Source: Herbaspirillum huttiense (lineage in GTDB: Bacteria > Pseudomonadota > Gammaproteobacteria > Burkholderiales > Burkholderiaceae_D). Taken from it: DNA of 64,000 nt. A model generated the notes under the pieces. The model was not told where the DNA came from. It searched no databases and saw only the letters and a program-made list of their open reading frames with translations. Made by a program: the position numbers and the translations under genes. Every line of letters starts with the position of its first letter. Position 1 is the stretch's first letter. This document shows, piece by piece, positions 24,477-30,691 of the stretch. Location: the NCBI RefSeq assembly GCF_004367745.1, contig NZ_CP037993.1, positions 2,294,001 to 2,358,000 of the forward strand. The letters are read 5' to 3'.

Positions 24477-24923
24477 ATGCAGATTTACAACTTTCAACCC
24501 AAGACCTTCATGCTTCTTGGCATCGGGAATGCTGATGAAGATCCTTTGAGCCCTGGGAATTGGCTGCTGCCCGCTTTTTCCACGGAAATCGCCCCGCCCG
24601 ATGTGCCCGACGGTCAGCGGGCAATTTTCAGTATCGACGATCAGGTGTGGCGCTTAGAGCCCATTCCCGAGGCAGAGCCCGAGCAGACGCCAGCCATCGG
24701 GGATTCTACGCCGGCTGAGTTGGCTGACACTTTTAGTGCCATGCGCGACCAGTTGCTACAGAAGGCAGGCCTTCGCATTGCGCCGCTGCAGGATGCTGTT
24801 GATCTTGGGGATGCGACGGCGGAGGAGCAAGCCAAGCTGGTCGCCTGGAAGCAGTATCGCGTAGCAGTGAACCGGCTGGACATCACAGTGAACCAGCCGG
24901 CGTGGCCAGCACTTCCTGCCTAA
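24477..24923 (+). CDS. Tail fibre assembly chaperone
   Basis: A 148-residue protein just after the fibre gene, with AAGAGGCG before the ATG. The C-terminal half contains the tail-fibre-assembly pattern: RDQLLQKAGLRIAPLQDAVD, then LVAWKQYRVAVNRLDITVNQ ending in PAWPALPA. These chaperones help the fibre trimerise or attach. Length and position are normal. Confidence 0.85.
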   Translation: MQIYNFQPKTFMLLGIGNADEDPLSPGNWLLPAFSTEIAPPDVPDGQRAIFSIDDQVWRLEPIPEAEPEQTPAIGDSTPAELADTFSAMRDQLLQKAGLRIAPLQDAVDLGDATAEEQAKLVAWKQYRVAVNRLDITVNQPAWPALPA

Positions 24924-24941
24924 AAACAAAGCTGCCAATTC

Positions 24942-24964
24942 AGCCCGCCCTGTGCGGGCTTTTT
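24942..24964 (+). terminator. Intrinsic terminator after the fibre chaperone
   Basis: AGCCCGC-CCTGT-GCGGGCT stem with a T-rich tail. It separates the tail genes from the lysis cassette. Confidence 0.8.
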
Positions 24965-24980
24965 ATTTTTTGGGGGATCA

Positions 24981-25376
24981 ATGCCAGAACCAACAACCAG
25001 CGCGGCGGCGGGGTACGCCGTATCGATCGGCACTGTGACTCTGACTGGTGCATTTCTTGGCCTTCAGTATGACCTGCTACTGGCCGGCATCTTCGGGGGC
25101 TGCGTGGCGCTCTCGTTCACGCGGCAGACGCCGCTGCTGCGCATGGCGATCACGCTGATCACGAGTGCCTTGGTGGCTGCCTACGGCGGTCCGGTTGCCA
25201 CAGCCTGGGCGGCGCAGTCGTCCTATTTCGAATGGACGGCCAAGATCCCAGAACAGATGCGCTTCTTCAGCGCTTTCGCCATCGGGGTGTGCTCGCAGAC
25301 GCTGGTGCCGCTAGCACTGCAACAGCTGCAAAGTCGATTCGGAGGGGGTAATCCACAACCGGGAGCGCCCCAATGA
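24981..25376 (+). CDS. Putative holin
   Basis: A 131-residue membrane protein with about three hydrophobic segments (GTVTLTGAFLGLQYDLLLAG, LRMAITLITSALVAAYGG and FFSAFAIGVCSQTLVPLAL) and a hydrophilic C-terminus. Its position two genes ahead of the endolysin and its size fit a holin that opens the inner membrane to release the endolysin. No specific holin family can be named with certainty. It overlaps the next membrane protein by 4 bases. Confidence 0.7.
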   Translation: MPEPTTSAAAGYAVSIGTVTLTGAFLGLQYDLLLAGIFGGCVALSFTRQTPLLRMAITLITSALVAAYGGPVATAWAAQSSYFEWTAKIPEQMRFFSAFAIGVCSQTLVPLALQQLQSRFGGGNPQPGAPQ

Positions 25377-25672
25377 CGAACCATTATCTGTTGATCATCA
25401 ATCTCGTGGCCGCCGGCCTGATCCTGCTGCGCGCGCTGTGCGCCCTCAACGAAATGACGCCTGGCGCAGAGCACCACCTTGACCGGCTGTTTTGCTCGGT
25501 CCTCGCCACCGGTGCCGTGGCGGTGCTATTGGGGCCGTTGTATGGCTACACGTCGCCGCAGACGGGCGAGGTGGCCATGAACACGGGGTTCGCCGGCCTC
25601 TACGCTGTTCCCTGGCTGTACGTCGCCACGCGCGAACGATTGAAAGGACGAATTCCATGGACCTCACGATAG
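25373..25672 (+). CDS. Second lysis-cassette membrane protein, possible holin/antiholin
   Basis: A 99-residue protein with segments LIINLVAAGLILLRALCAL, VLATGAVAVLLGPLYGY and AGLYAVPWLYVATRERL. It is coupled to the putative holin by an ATGA overlap, and its end overlaps the endolysin start by 16 bases. Paired small membrane proteins before the endolysin are common in betaproteobacterial phages; which is holin and which antiholin cannot be told from sequence. Confidence 0.65.
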   Translation: MTNHYLLIINLVAAGLILLRALCALNEMTPGAEHHLDRLFCSVLATGAVAVLLGPLYGYTSPQTGEVAMNTGFAGLYAVPWLYVATRERLKGRIPWTSR

Positions 25673-26310
25673 ACCAGCTGCGCCAGATCATGCCCGCCTC
25701 GATGCGGGCATCGTCTTTTCTGGGGTCGCTGAACGCCGCCATGCGCGAGTTTGGCATTGTCACCGCCCAGCGCCAAGGCATGTTCCTGGCCAACGTGGGC
25801 GCTGAGTCCGGGCAGCTCTCCACCCTGGTGGAGAACCTGAATTACAGCGCTGACCGGATCCGCCAGATCGGGAACGCTTCGCCAGCAGGTTCCCGCTGGC
25901 GCTCGCTGGTCCCGCGTGCAGTCGAACTGGCCGCAAATCCCGAGCGCATGGGAAATGCGGTCTACTGTAACCGGATGGGTAACGGCGACGAGGCGAGCGG
26001 GGAGGGGTTCTTGTATCGCGGCCGGGGTCTGCTGCAGACCACCGGCAAGACGAATTACATAGCCCTGATGATGGCCCTGGGCATTGATTGCGCTGTGCAC
26101 CCCGAACTGCTGGAGCAGCCAGAGGGCGCGGCGCGTGCTGCTGCTTACTACTGGCACGCCAACGATCTGAGCGAGTATGCCGATGCCGGCGACTTCGATG
26201 GGGTGTGCGACATCATCAACATCGGGCGGAAGACTGCCGCTGTGGGTGATTCCATGGAATATGCCAAACGCCTGGCGTTGTACAAGAACGCGAAGCAGGT
26301 GCTGTCATGA
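25657..26310 (+). CDS. Endolysin, glycoside hydrolase family 19
   Basis: A 217-residue cytoplasmic-type enzyme without a signal peptide. The GH19 (chitinase class I-like) core is clear: RQGMFLANVGAESGQLSTLV with the catalytic Glu, NYSADRIRQIG, and FLYRGRGLLQTTGKTNYIAL. Such phage enzymes cut the peptidoglycan glycan chain. ATG 25657 has GAAAGGACG about 10 bases upstream. It depends on a holin for access, consistent with the two membrane proteins before it; its end overlaps Rz by 4 bases. Confidence 0.92.
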   Translation: MDLTIDQLRQIMPASMRASSFLGSLNAAMREFGIVTAQRQGMFLANVGAESGQLSTLVENLNYSADRIRQIGNASPAGSRWRSLVPRAVELAANPERMGNAVYCNRMGNGDEASGEGFLYRGRGLLQTTGKTNYIALMMALGIDCAVHPELLEQPEGAARAAAYYWHANDLSEYADAGDFDGVCDIINIGRKTAAVGDSMEYAKRLALYKNAKQVLS

Positions 26311-26810
26311 TGGCCATCCTTGGAATGCTGCGCATTGTCCCATCCTGGTGCTACTGGATACTGGCTCTAGTGGCGCTGTGCCTGGGCTGTGAGATCCACG
26401 GCGCCAGCCGCGTGCAGGCGAAGTGGGATGTACAGGTGAGGCAGCAGGCAGCCGCCGCCGAAGCCGCGCTGGAACTACGGCGCGAACAAAACCGGGCTAT
26501 CGGTGCCGAGCAGGCGCTCAAGTCAGCCCAGATCCAGAAAGGAAGTGATGATGAAATGTCTCAAGTTCGCGCTGATCTGCGCAAGCCTAAGCGGCTGCGC
26601 CTCGGTGCAGCCTGGTGCGACGGTGGCACTGCCGGACTCGCCCAAGCCAGTGGCCCCGCCGGCGGCGATGCGGCCGGTACCGCCGGCCGGCTACTTCCTC
26701 CAGAGTTGGACAGCGCTGTTCGCGCGCTGATCGGCCAGGCCGAAGAGGCCGCAGCCACCGCCCGCGCGGCGCAGGCATTTATCCGAGAGAACGGGATGGC
26801 GCCCCCTTGA
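26307..26810 (+). CDS. i-spanin, Rz-like
   Basis: A 167-residue protein with one N-terminal membrane span (SWCYWILALVALCLGCEIHG) followed by a periplasmic coiled coil rich in Ala, Gln and Glu (AEAALELRREQNRAIGAEQA). This is the inner-membrane spanin layout. The Rz1 o-spanin gene is nested in the +1 frame within it, which is diagnostic even though Rz sequences diverge. Together they fuse inner and outer membrane at the last step of lysis. Confidence 0.85.
   Translation: MMAILGMLRIVPSWCYWILALVALCLGCEIHGASRVQAKWDVQVRQQAAAAEAALELRREQNRAIGAEQALKSAQIQKGSDDEMSQVRADLRKPKRLRLGAAWCDGGTAGLAQASGPAGGDAAGTAGRLLPPELDSAVRALIGQAEEAAATARAAQAFIRENGMAPP
26548..26730 (+). CDS. o-spanin lipoprotein, Rz1-like, nested in Rz
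   Basis: A 60-residue protein wholly inside the Rz gene in another frame. It starts at the ATGATG at 26548, with AAAGGAAG just upstream. The signal peptide KCLKFALICASLSGC ends in a lipobox whose Cys is lipidated, followed by a proline-rich mature part (ALPDSPKPVAPPAAMRPVPP), the hallmark of Rz1. It is anchored to the outer membrane and contacts the coiled coil of Rz. The frame is shadowed by Rz, so codon use is constrained by both. Confidence 0.85.
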   Translation: MMKCLKFALICASLSGCASVQPGATVALPDSPKPVAPPAAMRPVPPAGYFLQSWTALFAR

Positions 26811-26879
26811 CCCTGCTATAGTGCAGCCGCTGGCGATTCATTCCTCGTCGGTCCCCATTCCAGTGCAAACTGGACCTAA

Positions 26880-26916
26880 CCCCGAGCTTCCCATGTGGAG
26901 GCTCGGGGCTTTTTTA
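26880..26916 (+). terminator. Terminator ending the late operon
   Basis: CCCCGAGC and GCTCGGGG form an 8-base-pair stem with a 13-base loop, followed by CTTTTTTA. It marks the end of the lysis cassette; what follows is a separate accessory (moron-like) region. Confidence 0.85.
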
Positions 26917-26990
26917 TTTATCGCCCTTACCTTATAACGTGAAAATATCGGCTTTGGCTTGTACGTGAGCCACATCGTCGTCGGAAGGTT

Positions 26991-27012
26991 ATACTGTATA
27001 TATGTACAGTAT
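26991..27012 (+). promoter_or_regulatory. LexA (SOS) box
   Basis: The core CTGTATATATGTACAG (26994-27009) matches the CTG-N10-CAG LexA operator with an AT-rich centre, and the palindrome extends to perfect 8-base arms ATACTGTA/TACAGTAT. A TATACT hexamer overlaps its left arm and could be the -10 of the following gene, so LexA bound here would block it. Confidence 0.85.
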
Positions 27013-27045
27013 AGCGGGGCTAGTGTGAGCTTAACGCAGGAACAA

Positions 27046-27489
27046 ATGGAGCCTCATCCGAAGGCTGACGATTTGGATATTCCTCCGGGGATAGGGCCTG
27101 GGCATGGTGCGCAGATGTGCAAGCCTCCACGAAGGGGTGTGCTGGTGACCGTCCGCTGCCTAAAGAGTCGAGGGGTAAATCTATCTGCATCGGAAAGGCG
27201 GAAGATCGCCCCTACTGTGGGTGAGCTGAAGATTTCTCGCGTCCATGATCGTGCCGAATTTCACGCTATCGCCGAAATCGTGAGTTTCAATGAGGAACTG
27301 GACGCGCATCTGCGGTATTTTCCAGCCAGGCTGATGTGCCTGCTGAATCCAGAAATCCTGTGGCTCGATGAGCGGGGGATGGTGATTTATGGAATTGAGC
27401 GCCTTGGGGGAATCGACGGCCCGCAAGTTTCTTACTGGCAGACATGGCAGGTTGCATTTGGGAAAGTTGAGGCCGGGCCGCCATTTTGA
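27046..27489 (+). CDS. Hypothetical SOS-controlled prophage protein
   Basis: About 147 residues if the ATG at 27046 (AGGA 4 bases upstream) is used; a GTG at 27025 is an alternative that would add 7 residues. Starts further upstream would lie in or before the LexA box and are unlikely. Visible text includes RGVLVTVRCLKSRGVNLSAS, FHAIAEIVSFNEELDAHL and a beta-rich end (MVIYGIERLGGIDGPQVSYW). It does not show the MCGR start of SRAP-type SOS peptidases or motifs of DNA polymerases or cell-division inhibitors. The gene is monocistronic, lies after the late terminator, and should be induced by DNA damage. Function unknown. Confidence 0.65.
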   Translation: MEPHPKADDLDIPPGIGPGHGAQMCKPPRRGVLVTVRCLKSRGVNLSASERRKIAPTVGELKISRVHDRAEFHAIAEIVSFNEELDAHLRYFPARLMCLLNPEILWLDERGMVIYGIERLGGIDGPQVSYWQTWQVAFGKVEAGPPF

Positions 27490-27513
27490 GGTGGCTTTCG
27501 TCATCGTTCCGCG

Positions 27514-27536
27514 ACTGGAATCACCTCTAATATAGA
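27514..27536. repeat. Direct repeat, left copy
   Basis: ACTGGAATCACCTCTAATATAGA; the same element returns at 28759-28786 with a few changes. The two copies share TGGAA and TCACCTCTAATATA, and they bracket the Ntn-hydrolase gene. Confidence 0.55.
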
Positions 27537-27679
27537 TATTGCCAAGCGCACAGCATCTGCTTTCCGAAGGACATAATTTACCTCTGTATCAACTAAACCG
27601 GCCCCATTCGCTGCGACTGGCAACCTAGGGCCGCCAAATGAAAATTAATTCTAAGGCCTCTTAGAGAGGCGTAAAAATG

Positions 27680-27706
27680 AAAGAGCCCGCGTACAGCGGG
27701 CTCTTT
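27680..27706 (-). terminator. Terminator of the Ntn-hydrolase-like gene
   Basis: AAGAGCCCGC-GTACA-GCGGGCTCTT, a 10-base-pair stem with T tracts in both directions (CTTTCATTTTTA when read on the minus strand). It lies 20 bases after the stop of the leftward gene and can serve both strands. Confidence 0.75.
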
Positions 27707-27725
27707 GGAGACGCATAAGCTATGC

Positions 27726-28466
27726 TTACTTAGCAATTTTCCCGAAGAAGCGTTCCAGTGAGTCGTCCAATCGCTTGATGTCCGTCTCAGTCCACACGAC
27801 CGGGTCCAGTCCGCTCGGAGCTTCTGCGGAAACCGCACCAGTTGTCAGGTCCCTGATCAAGACGCTCACCTTTGGGTCTGTCTTCGCGGCATCTTCGATC
27901 GAGACGGTCTTGCCTTCGTATGCTGGATACATGACTAATCCTCTCGTAATAATTGCGTTTGTAATAACTTTATGTTCCACCAGATCACTCACATTGTGCT
28001 CTTTGGACTTCACCTTCAGAAATTTGACAGTTCCGCCGCTATATTGATCCCCTTCGTACGCGCTATTGACGGCGCGGAGGGCATCTTTGTTTTTGATCCA
28101 GCAAGTGTGAGCGGGTTTAGCCCCTGTTCCGGCGAAGCGGTAGAGGTCATCAGTGATCTTCTGCCCGTGCTCCATGACTTGGGCACCGGTGGCAGCATCG
28201 ATAATGCACATCGCAAAGTTATCCTCGACACCAGGTCGCGGAAGTACCACCTTATTGGGTGACGCGATCCACTGCTTCCATTCGTCAATAAGTTTGCTGC
28301 GCCCAGCGAACAGTGCGCAGGCGCCCTCGGCTAACACAATCTTGTCAAAGCCCGTATCGTCAGCAAAGACGATTGCGTGTAGCACATCATTAGTCTTCAA
28401 GGTGCATGACCACCGCGAATCGCTAGCGACCACCCCCGCCTTGATGTCATAAACATTTGTTGTCAT
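27726..28466 (-). CDS. Proteasome-beta/HslV-like Ntn hydrolase (prophage moron)
   Basis: A 246-residue protein. After removal of Met the N-terminus would be TTNVYDIKAGVVASDSR, matching the Thr1 and Asp17-Ser-Arg pattern of proteasome beta subunits with a 2-residue shorter turn. DKIVLAEGACALFAG aligns with the Lys33 strand, RFAGTGAKP with the Ser129 loop, and GDQYSGGTVKFLKV with the Asp166/Ser169/Gly170 motif (beta subunits have DAYSGGAV). Length also fits. This suggests a threonine protease or amidase of the Ntn fold. The ribosome site is weak. It is oriented against the other prophage genes, with no ATPase partner in view. The fold is inferred from motifs; the substrate is unknown. Confidence 0.6.
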   Translation of the reverse strand: MTTNVYDIKAGVVASDSRWSCTLKTNDVLHAIVFADDTGFDKIVLAEGACALFAGRSKLIDEWKQWIASPNKVVLPRPGVEDNFAMCIIDAATGAQVMEHGQKITDDLYRFAGTGAKPAHTCWIKNKDALRAVNSAYEGDQYSGGTVKFLKVKSKEHNVSDLVEHKVITNAIITRGLVMYPAYEGKTVSIEDAAKTDPKVSVLIRDLTTGAVSAEAPSGLDPVVWTETDIKRLDDSLERFFGKIAK

Positions 28467-28484
28467 TATTTTTATGTAGCACAA

Positions 28485-28758
28485 AAAACAAGCTGTATAG
28501 CCTGTGGATAACTTTGTTAATAACTGTAGTATGGATGCAAAAAAAGCGACTCCCTAGGGTCGCCTATGCAATAAGACATCACCCCCAATGCAATGCCCGT
28601 GGGTCATTTGAAAGGATGCAGGCGAAGTGTAATCCCAAACTCAACAATTTGTCACCGGCTTTTAGGCAACAAACACTAAAAAAATGCAATGGTTTTTGGT
28701 CTTTTTTGAGTTAACTGAATGGATTTGTATGTCCATACTGTTTAAATACCCAGTTTTC
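28485..28758. other. AT-rich non-coding stretch upstream of the Ntn-hydrolase gene
   Basis: Together with the following bases up to the tRNA-Pro fragment, about 400 bases without a convincing gene. It has A tracts and low GC compared with both flanks, and must hold the promoter of the leftward gene. One perfect DnaA-type nonamer TGTGGATAA lies at 28503-28511. Short open frames here lack ribosome sites and composition typical of the neighbours. Confidence 0.5.
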
Positions 28759-28786
28759 GATTGGAAAATCACCTCTAATATATAGA
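28759..28786. repeat. Direct repeat, right copy
   Basis: Contains GATTGGAAAATCACCTCT followed by AATATATAGA, the partner of the element at 27514-27536. The copies are about 1.25 kb apart and differ by small insertions (AA, TA) and a C/T change. Confidence 0.55.
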
Positions 28787-28893
28787 CGCTTAGGCATGCA
28801 GGATGCGCTTTTCACGCCGGGCAATGAAGCACTGTATATTAGGGGTGAAAACTGCCAAGGCAGAACCAGAGCGACCTTCGGTCATTACAAAAC

Positions 28894-28942
28894 CTGCATG
28901 GGGTGCAAGGGGTCGTGTGTTCGAATCACACCGTCCCGACCA
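28894..28942 (+). other. tRNA-Pro(GGG) 3' half; probable prophage attR
   Basis: The sequence has an anticodon loop ATGGGGT (anticodon GGG at 28900-28902), T stem and loop GTGTG-TTCGAAT-CACAC, the 3' acceptor strand CGTCCCG, discriminator A and CCA at 28940-28942. The 5' acceptor strand and D arm are absent, and the second base of the anticodon stem no longer pairs (C opposite A). This is what is left when a phage integrates by recombination within a tRNA gene: the intact tRNA-Pro should lie at the left end, near the integrase, outside this window. A perfect terminator follows. Confidence 0.8.
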
Positions 28943-28978
28943 ATAGAATCAAGCAGTTGCGGCGAAAGCTGCATGAAC

Positions 28979-29018
28979 AACGGCAGTGATATCGGATTTC
29001 TGATATCACTGCCGTTTT
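28979..29018 (+). terminator. Terminator after the tRNA-Pro fragment
   Basis: AACGGCAGTGATATC and GATATCACTGCCGTT form a perfect 15-base-pair stem with an 8-base loop, followed by TTTT. It is the original tRNA-Pro terminator on the chromosomal side of the junction. Confidence 0.85.
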
Positions 29019-29192
29019 GCTTTGTGTCGCAGAAGTTGGCAACTCAACTTGCTGAAAGCGGCATACTCCAACTAGCGCGCTGATCAGCGTCGCGGCTACG
29101 TGTCTTATTCTCGTAAGTTTTGCTGCAACTAAAAGAGCTCATCGGCTGTCCTCAATTGATTGAAAAGTTAATCTCAATCTAGGGGGCAGCGT

Positions 29193-30266
29193 ATGAACAA
29201 AAAGGAGCATTTCCTGACGCTGGATGGCTTCAGGGGGGTCGCTGCAATTCTTGTGGTCTTGCGACACACAGTCCCCTATTTCGGGAAAAATCCTTTCTTT
29301 TCCAGTTATCTGGCGGTCGATTTGTTTTTCTTGTTAAGTGGCGTTGTTTTGGCGCGTTCTTACGAATCGAAATTGCAAAATGGGATGCCATTCCTTTCCT
29401 TTTTGAAGATTCGTCTGCTGCGGCTCTATCCCCTTTACTTTCTTGGAATGTGTGCAGGCATTGCGGCTGCCGCTTCTGAAGCGACCCCTTTTACTGGTTC
29501 GCTCTCTCTCGCGGCCGCGTTCGGTTTTTTACTGCTGCCCACTTTGTACAGCAGAGCACTTTTTCCTCTTAATGGACCTGCTTGGTCACTCTCGACCGAG
29601 TTGATTGTCAATTTGCTCTACGCTTGGAAGATCAGATATCTCAGCAACCGTGTTCTGCTCTCCATCATGGCATTTTGTATGTGCTGCCTGGTTGTGTTCA
29701 TTGTTATCTGGCCTGCTCATAACTTTGATGCAGGGTTCATGAGAAAAACGTATTACGTTAGTTTTCTGCGGGTAGGCTTCTCATTTGCCGCCGGTGTGGT
29801 TTTGTATCGCTGGTATGTGAACAAAGAGCGTGATGTGGTCTTCAATAACCGCAGGACGAGCCTGAGTATGGTTGGCGTCATGTTGTTGCTGTGCGCGACG
29901 CCACCTCATATCGTACTTCCAGCCTATGATGCGTTGGCAGTAGCGATTGGTTTTCCCTTGCTCGTCTATGCCGGGATGCGGTTCCAGCCGACAGGTTTCA
30001 TGGCCTCTCTTTGCAAGTTTTTGGGCGTGGTTTCTTATCCGATCTATATCATCCATAGTCCGTTGTCTGAATACATCAAGCATATGTTCCCATCGGTGGC
30101 AGGCCGCGGCGTGGAATCTTACGCGCCGCTGGGTGGCGTGATCATCCTCGTCTTCCTGATGTTGCTCGCCTGGTTGCTTCACCACTTTTACGATGAGCCG
30201 GTGCGCAATGCGATCAGCAGGTACTTGACGAAAATCTCGGCTAAAAAGGTCCGGGTCAACGTCTAA
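29193..30266 (+). CDS. Acyltransferase 3 (OafA-like) family membrane protein
   Basis: A 357-residue polytopic membrane protein. The signature is at the N-terminus: LDGFRGVAAILVVLRH (the catalytic-region Arg and His) followed by AVDLFFLLSGVVLARSY and LLRLYPLYFLGMCAG. About ten hydrophobic spans follow, and the end carries YDEPVRNAISRYL, as is typical. Members transfer O-acetyl or similar groups to surface polysaccharides or lipids from the cytoplasmic side. AGGGGGCAG precedes the ATG. It is the first gene outside the prophage and is near two glycosyltransferases; the acceptor is unknown. Confidence 0.88.
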   Translation: MNKKEHFLTLDGFRGVAAILVVLRHTVPYFGKNPFFSSYLAVDLFFLLSGVVLARSYESKLQNGMPFLSFLKIRLLRLYPLYFLGMCAGIAAAASEATPFTGSLSLAAAFGFLLLPTLYSRALFPLNGPAWSLSTELIVNLLYAWKIRYLSNRVLLSIMAFCMCCLVVFIVIWPAHNFDAGFMRKTYYVSFLRVGFSFAAGVVLYRWYVNKERDVVFNNRRTSLSMVGVMLLLCATPPHIVLPAYDALAVAIGFPLLVYAGMRFQPTGFMASLCKFLGVVSYPIYIIHSPLSEYIKHMFPSVAGRGVESYAPLGGVIILVFLMLLAWLLHHFYDEPVRNAISRYLTKISAKKVRVNV

Positions 30267-30691
30267 CAACTGCGGGAGCAGGTCATGCAGATCCAATCGC
30301 TGACAGATGAAACCGATCTCAATAATGTTCGTCCCGACAGAGGAGCTGTTTTTAAATCAGTGTTTGCATTGTGCTATTATTTTGGGCGGGATTTGGTGCT
30401 TCGAACCCCAAGGGTATGGCCAAAGATTTCCAGTTTGCGATGTTTTTTGGTCGTCTCTTTATCGCATCGCAAGCATATATGAGCGTCAGTGTCTGCTCGA
30501 AACGGGTGATGGCGGTCGTTTATTCAAGCACTGGGCAAGGTTGTAAAGAAACCACCAGAAAGTGCGCTGGCATTTACCTCGGTCGTGCTTATCACGCTTC
30601 AACTCTGATTCGAACATCCATCGTGAGGTGATGTTCCAACATCATCTTCCTGTAGGCAAGGCCACAAGCGCGTTGCACATCTAACCGAGCC
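30267..30691. other. 425-base stretch without recognisable genes
   Basis: Three overlapping short frames occur (up to about 86 codons), but none has a ribosome site, a domain or consistent composition. No terminator or operator stands out. It could contain the promoter of the glycosyltransferase gene at 30692 or decayed coding sequence. Confidence 0.5.

Noticed and set aside
28503..28511. Perfect DnaA nonamer TGTGGATAA
   Set aside because: A single box with no cluster, no AT-rich repeats typical of an origin and no replication gene nearby; probably chance in an AT-rich promoter region.
28457..28714. Short plus-strand open frame upstream of the Ntn-hydrolase gene
   Set aside because: No ribosome site; basic, low-complexity translation in an AT-rich promoter region.
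28796..29083. Open frame across the tRNA-Pro fragment
   Set aside because: It covers the att/tRNA half and the following terminator stem, with no ribosome site.
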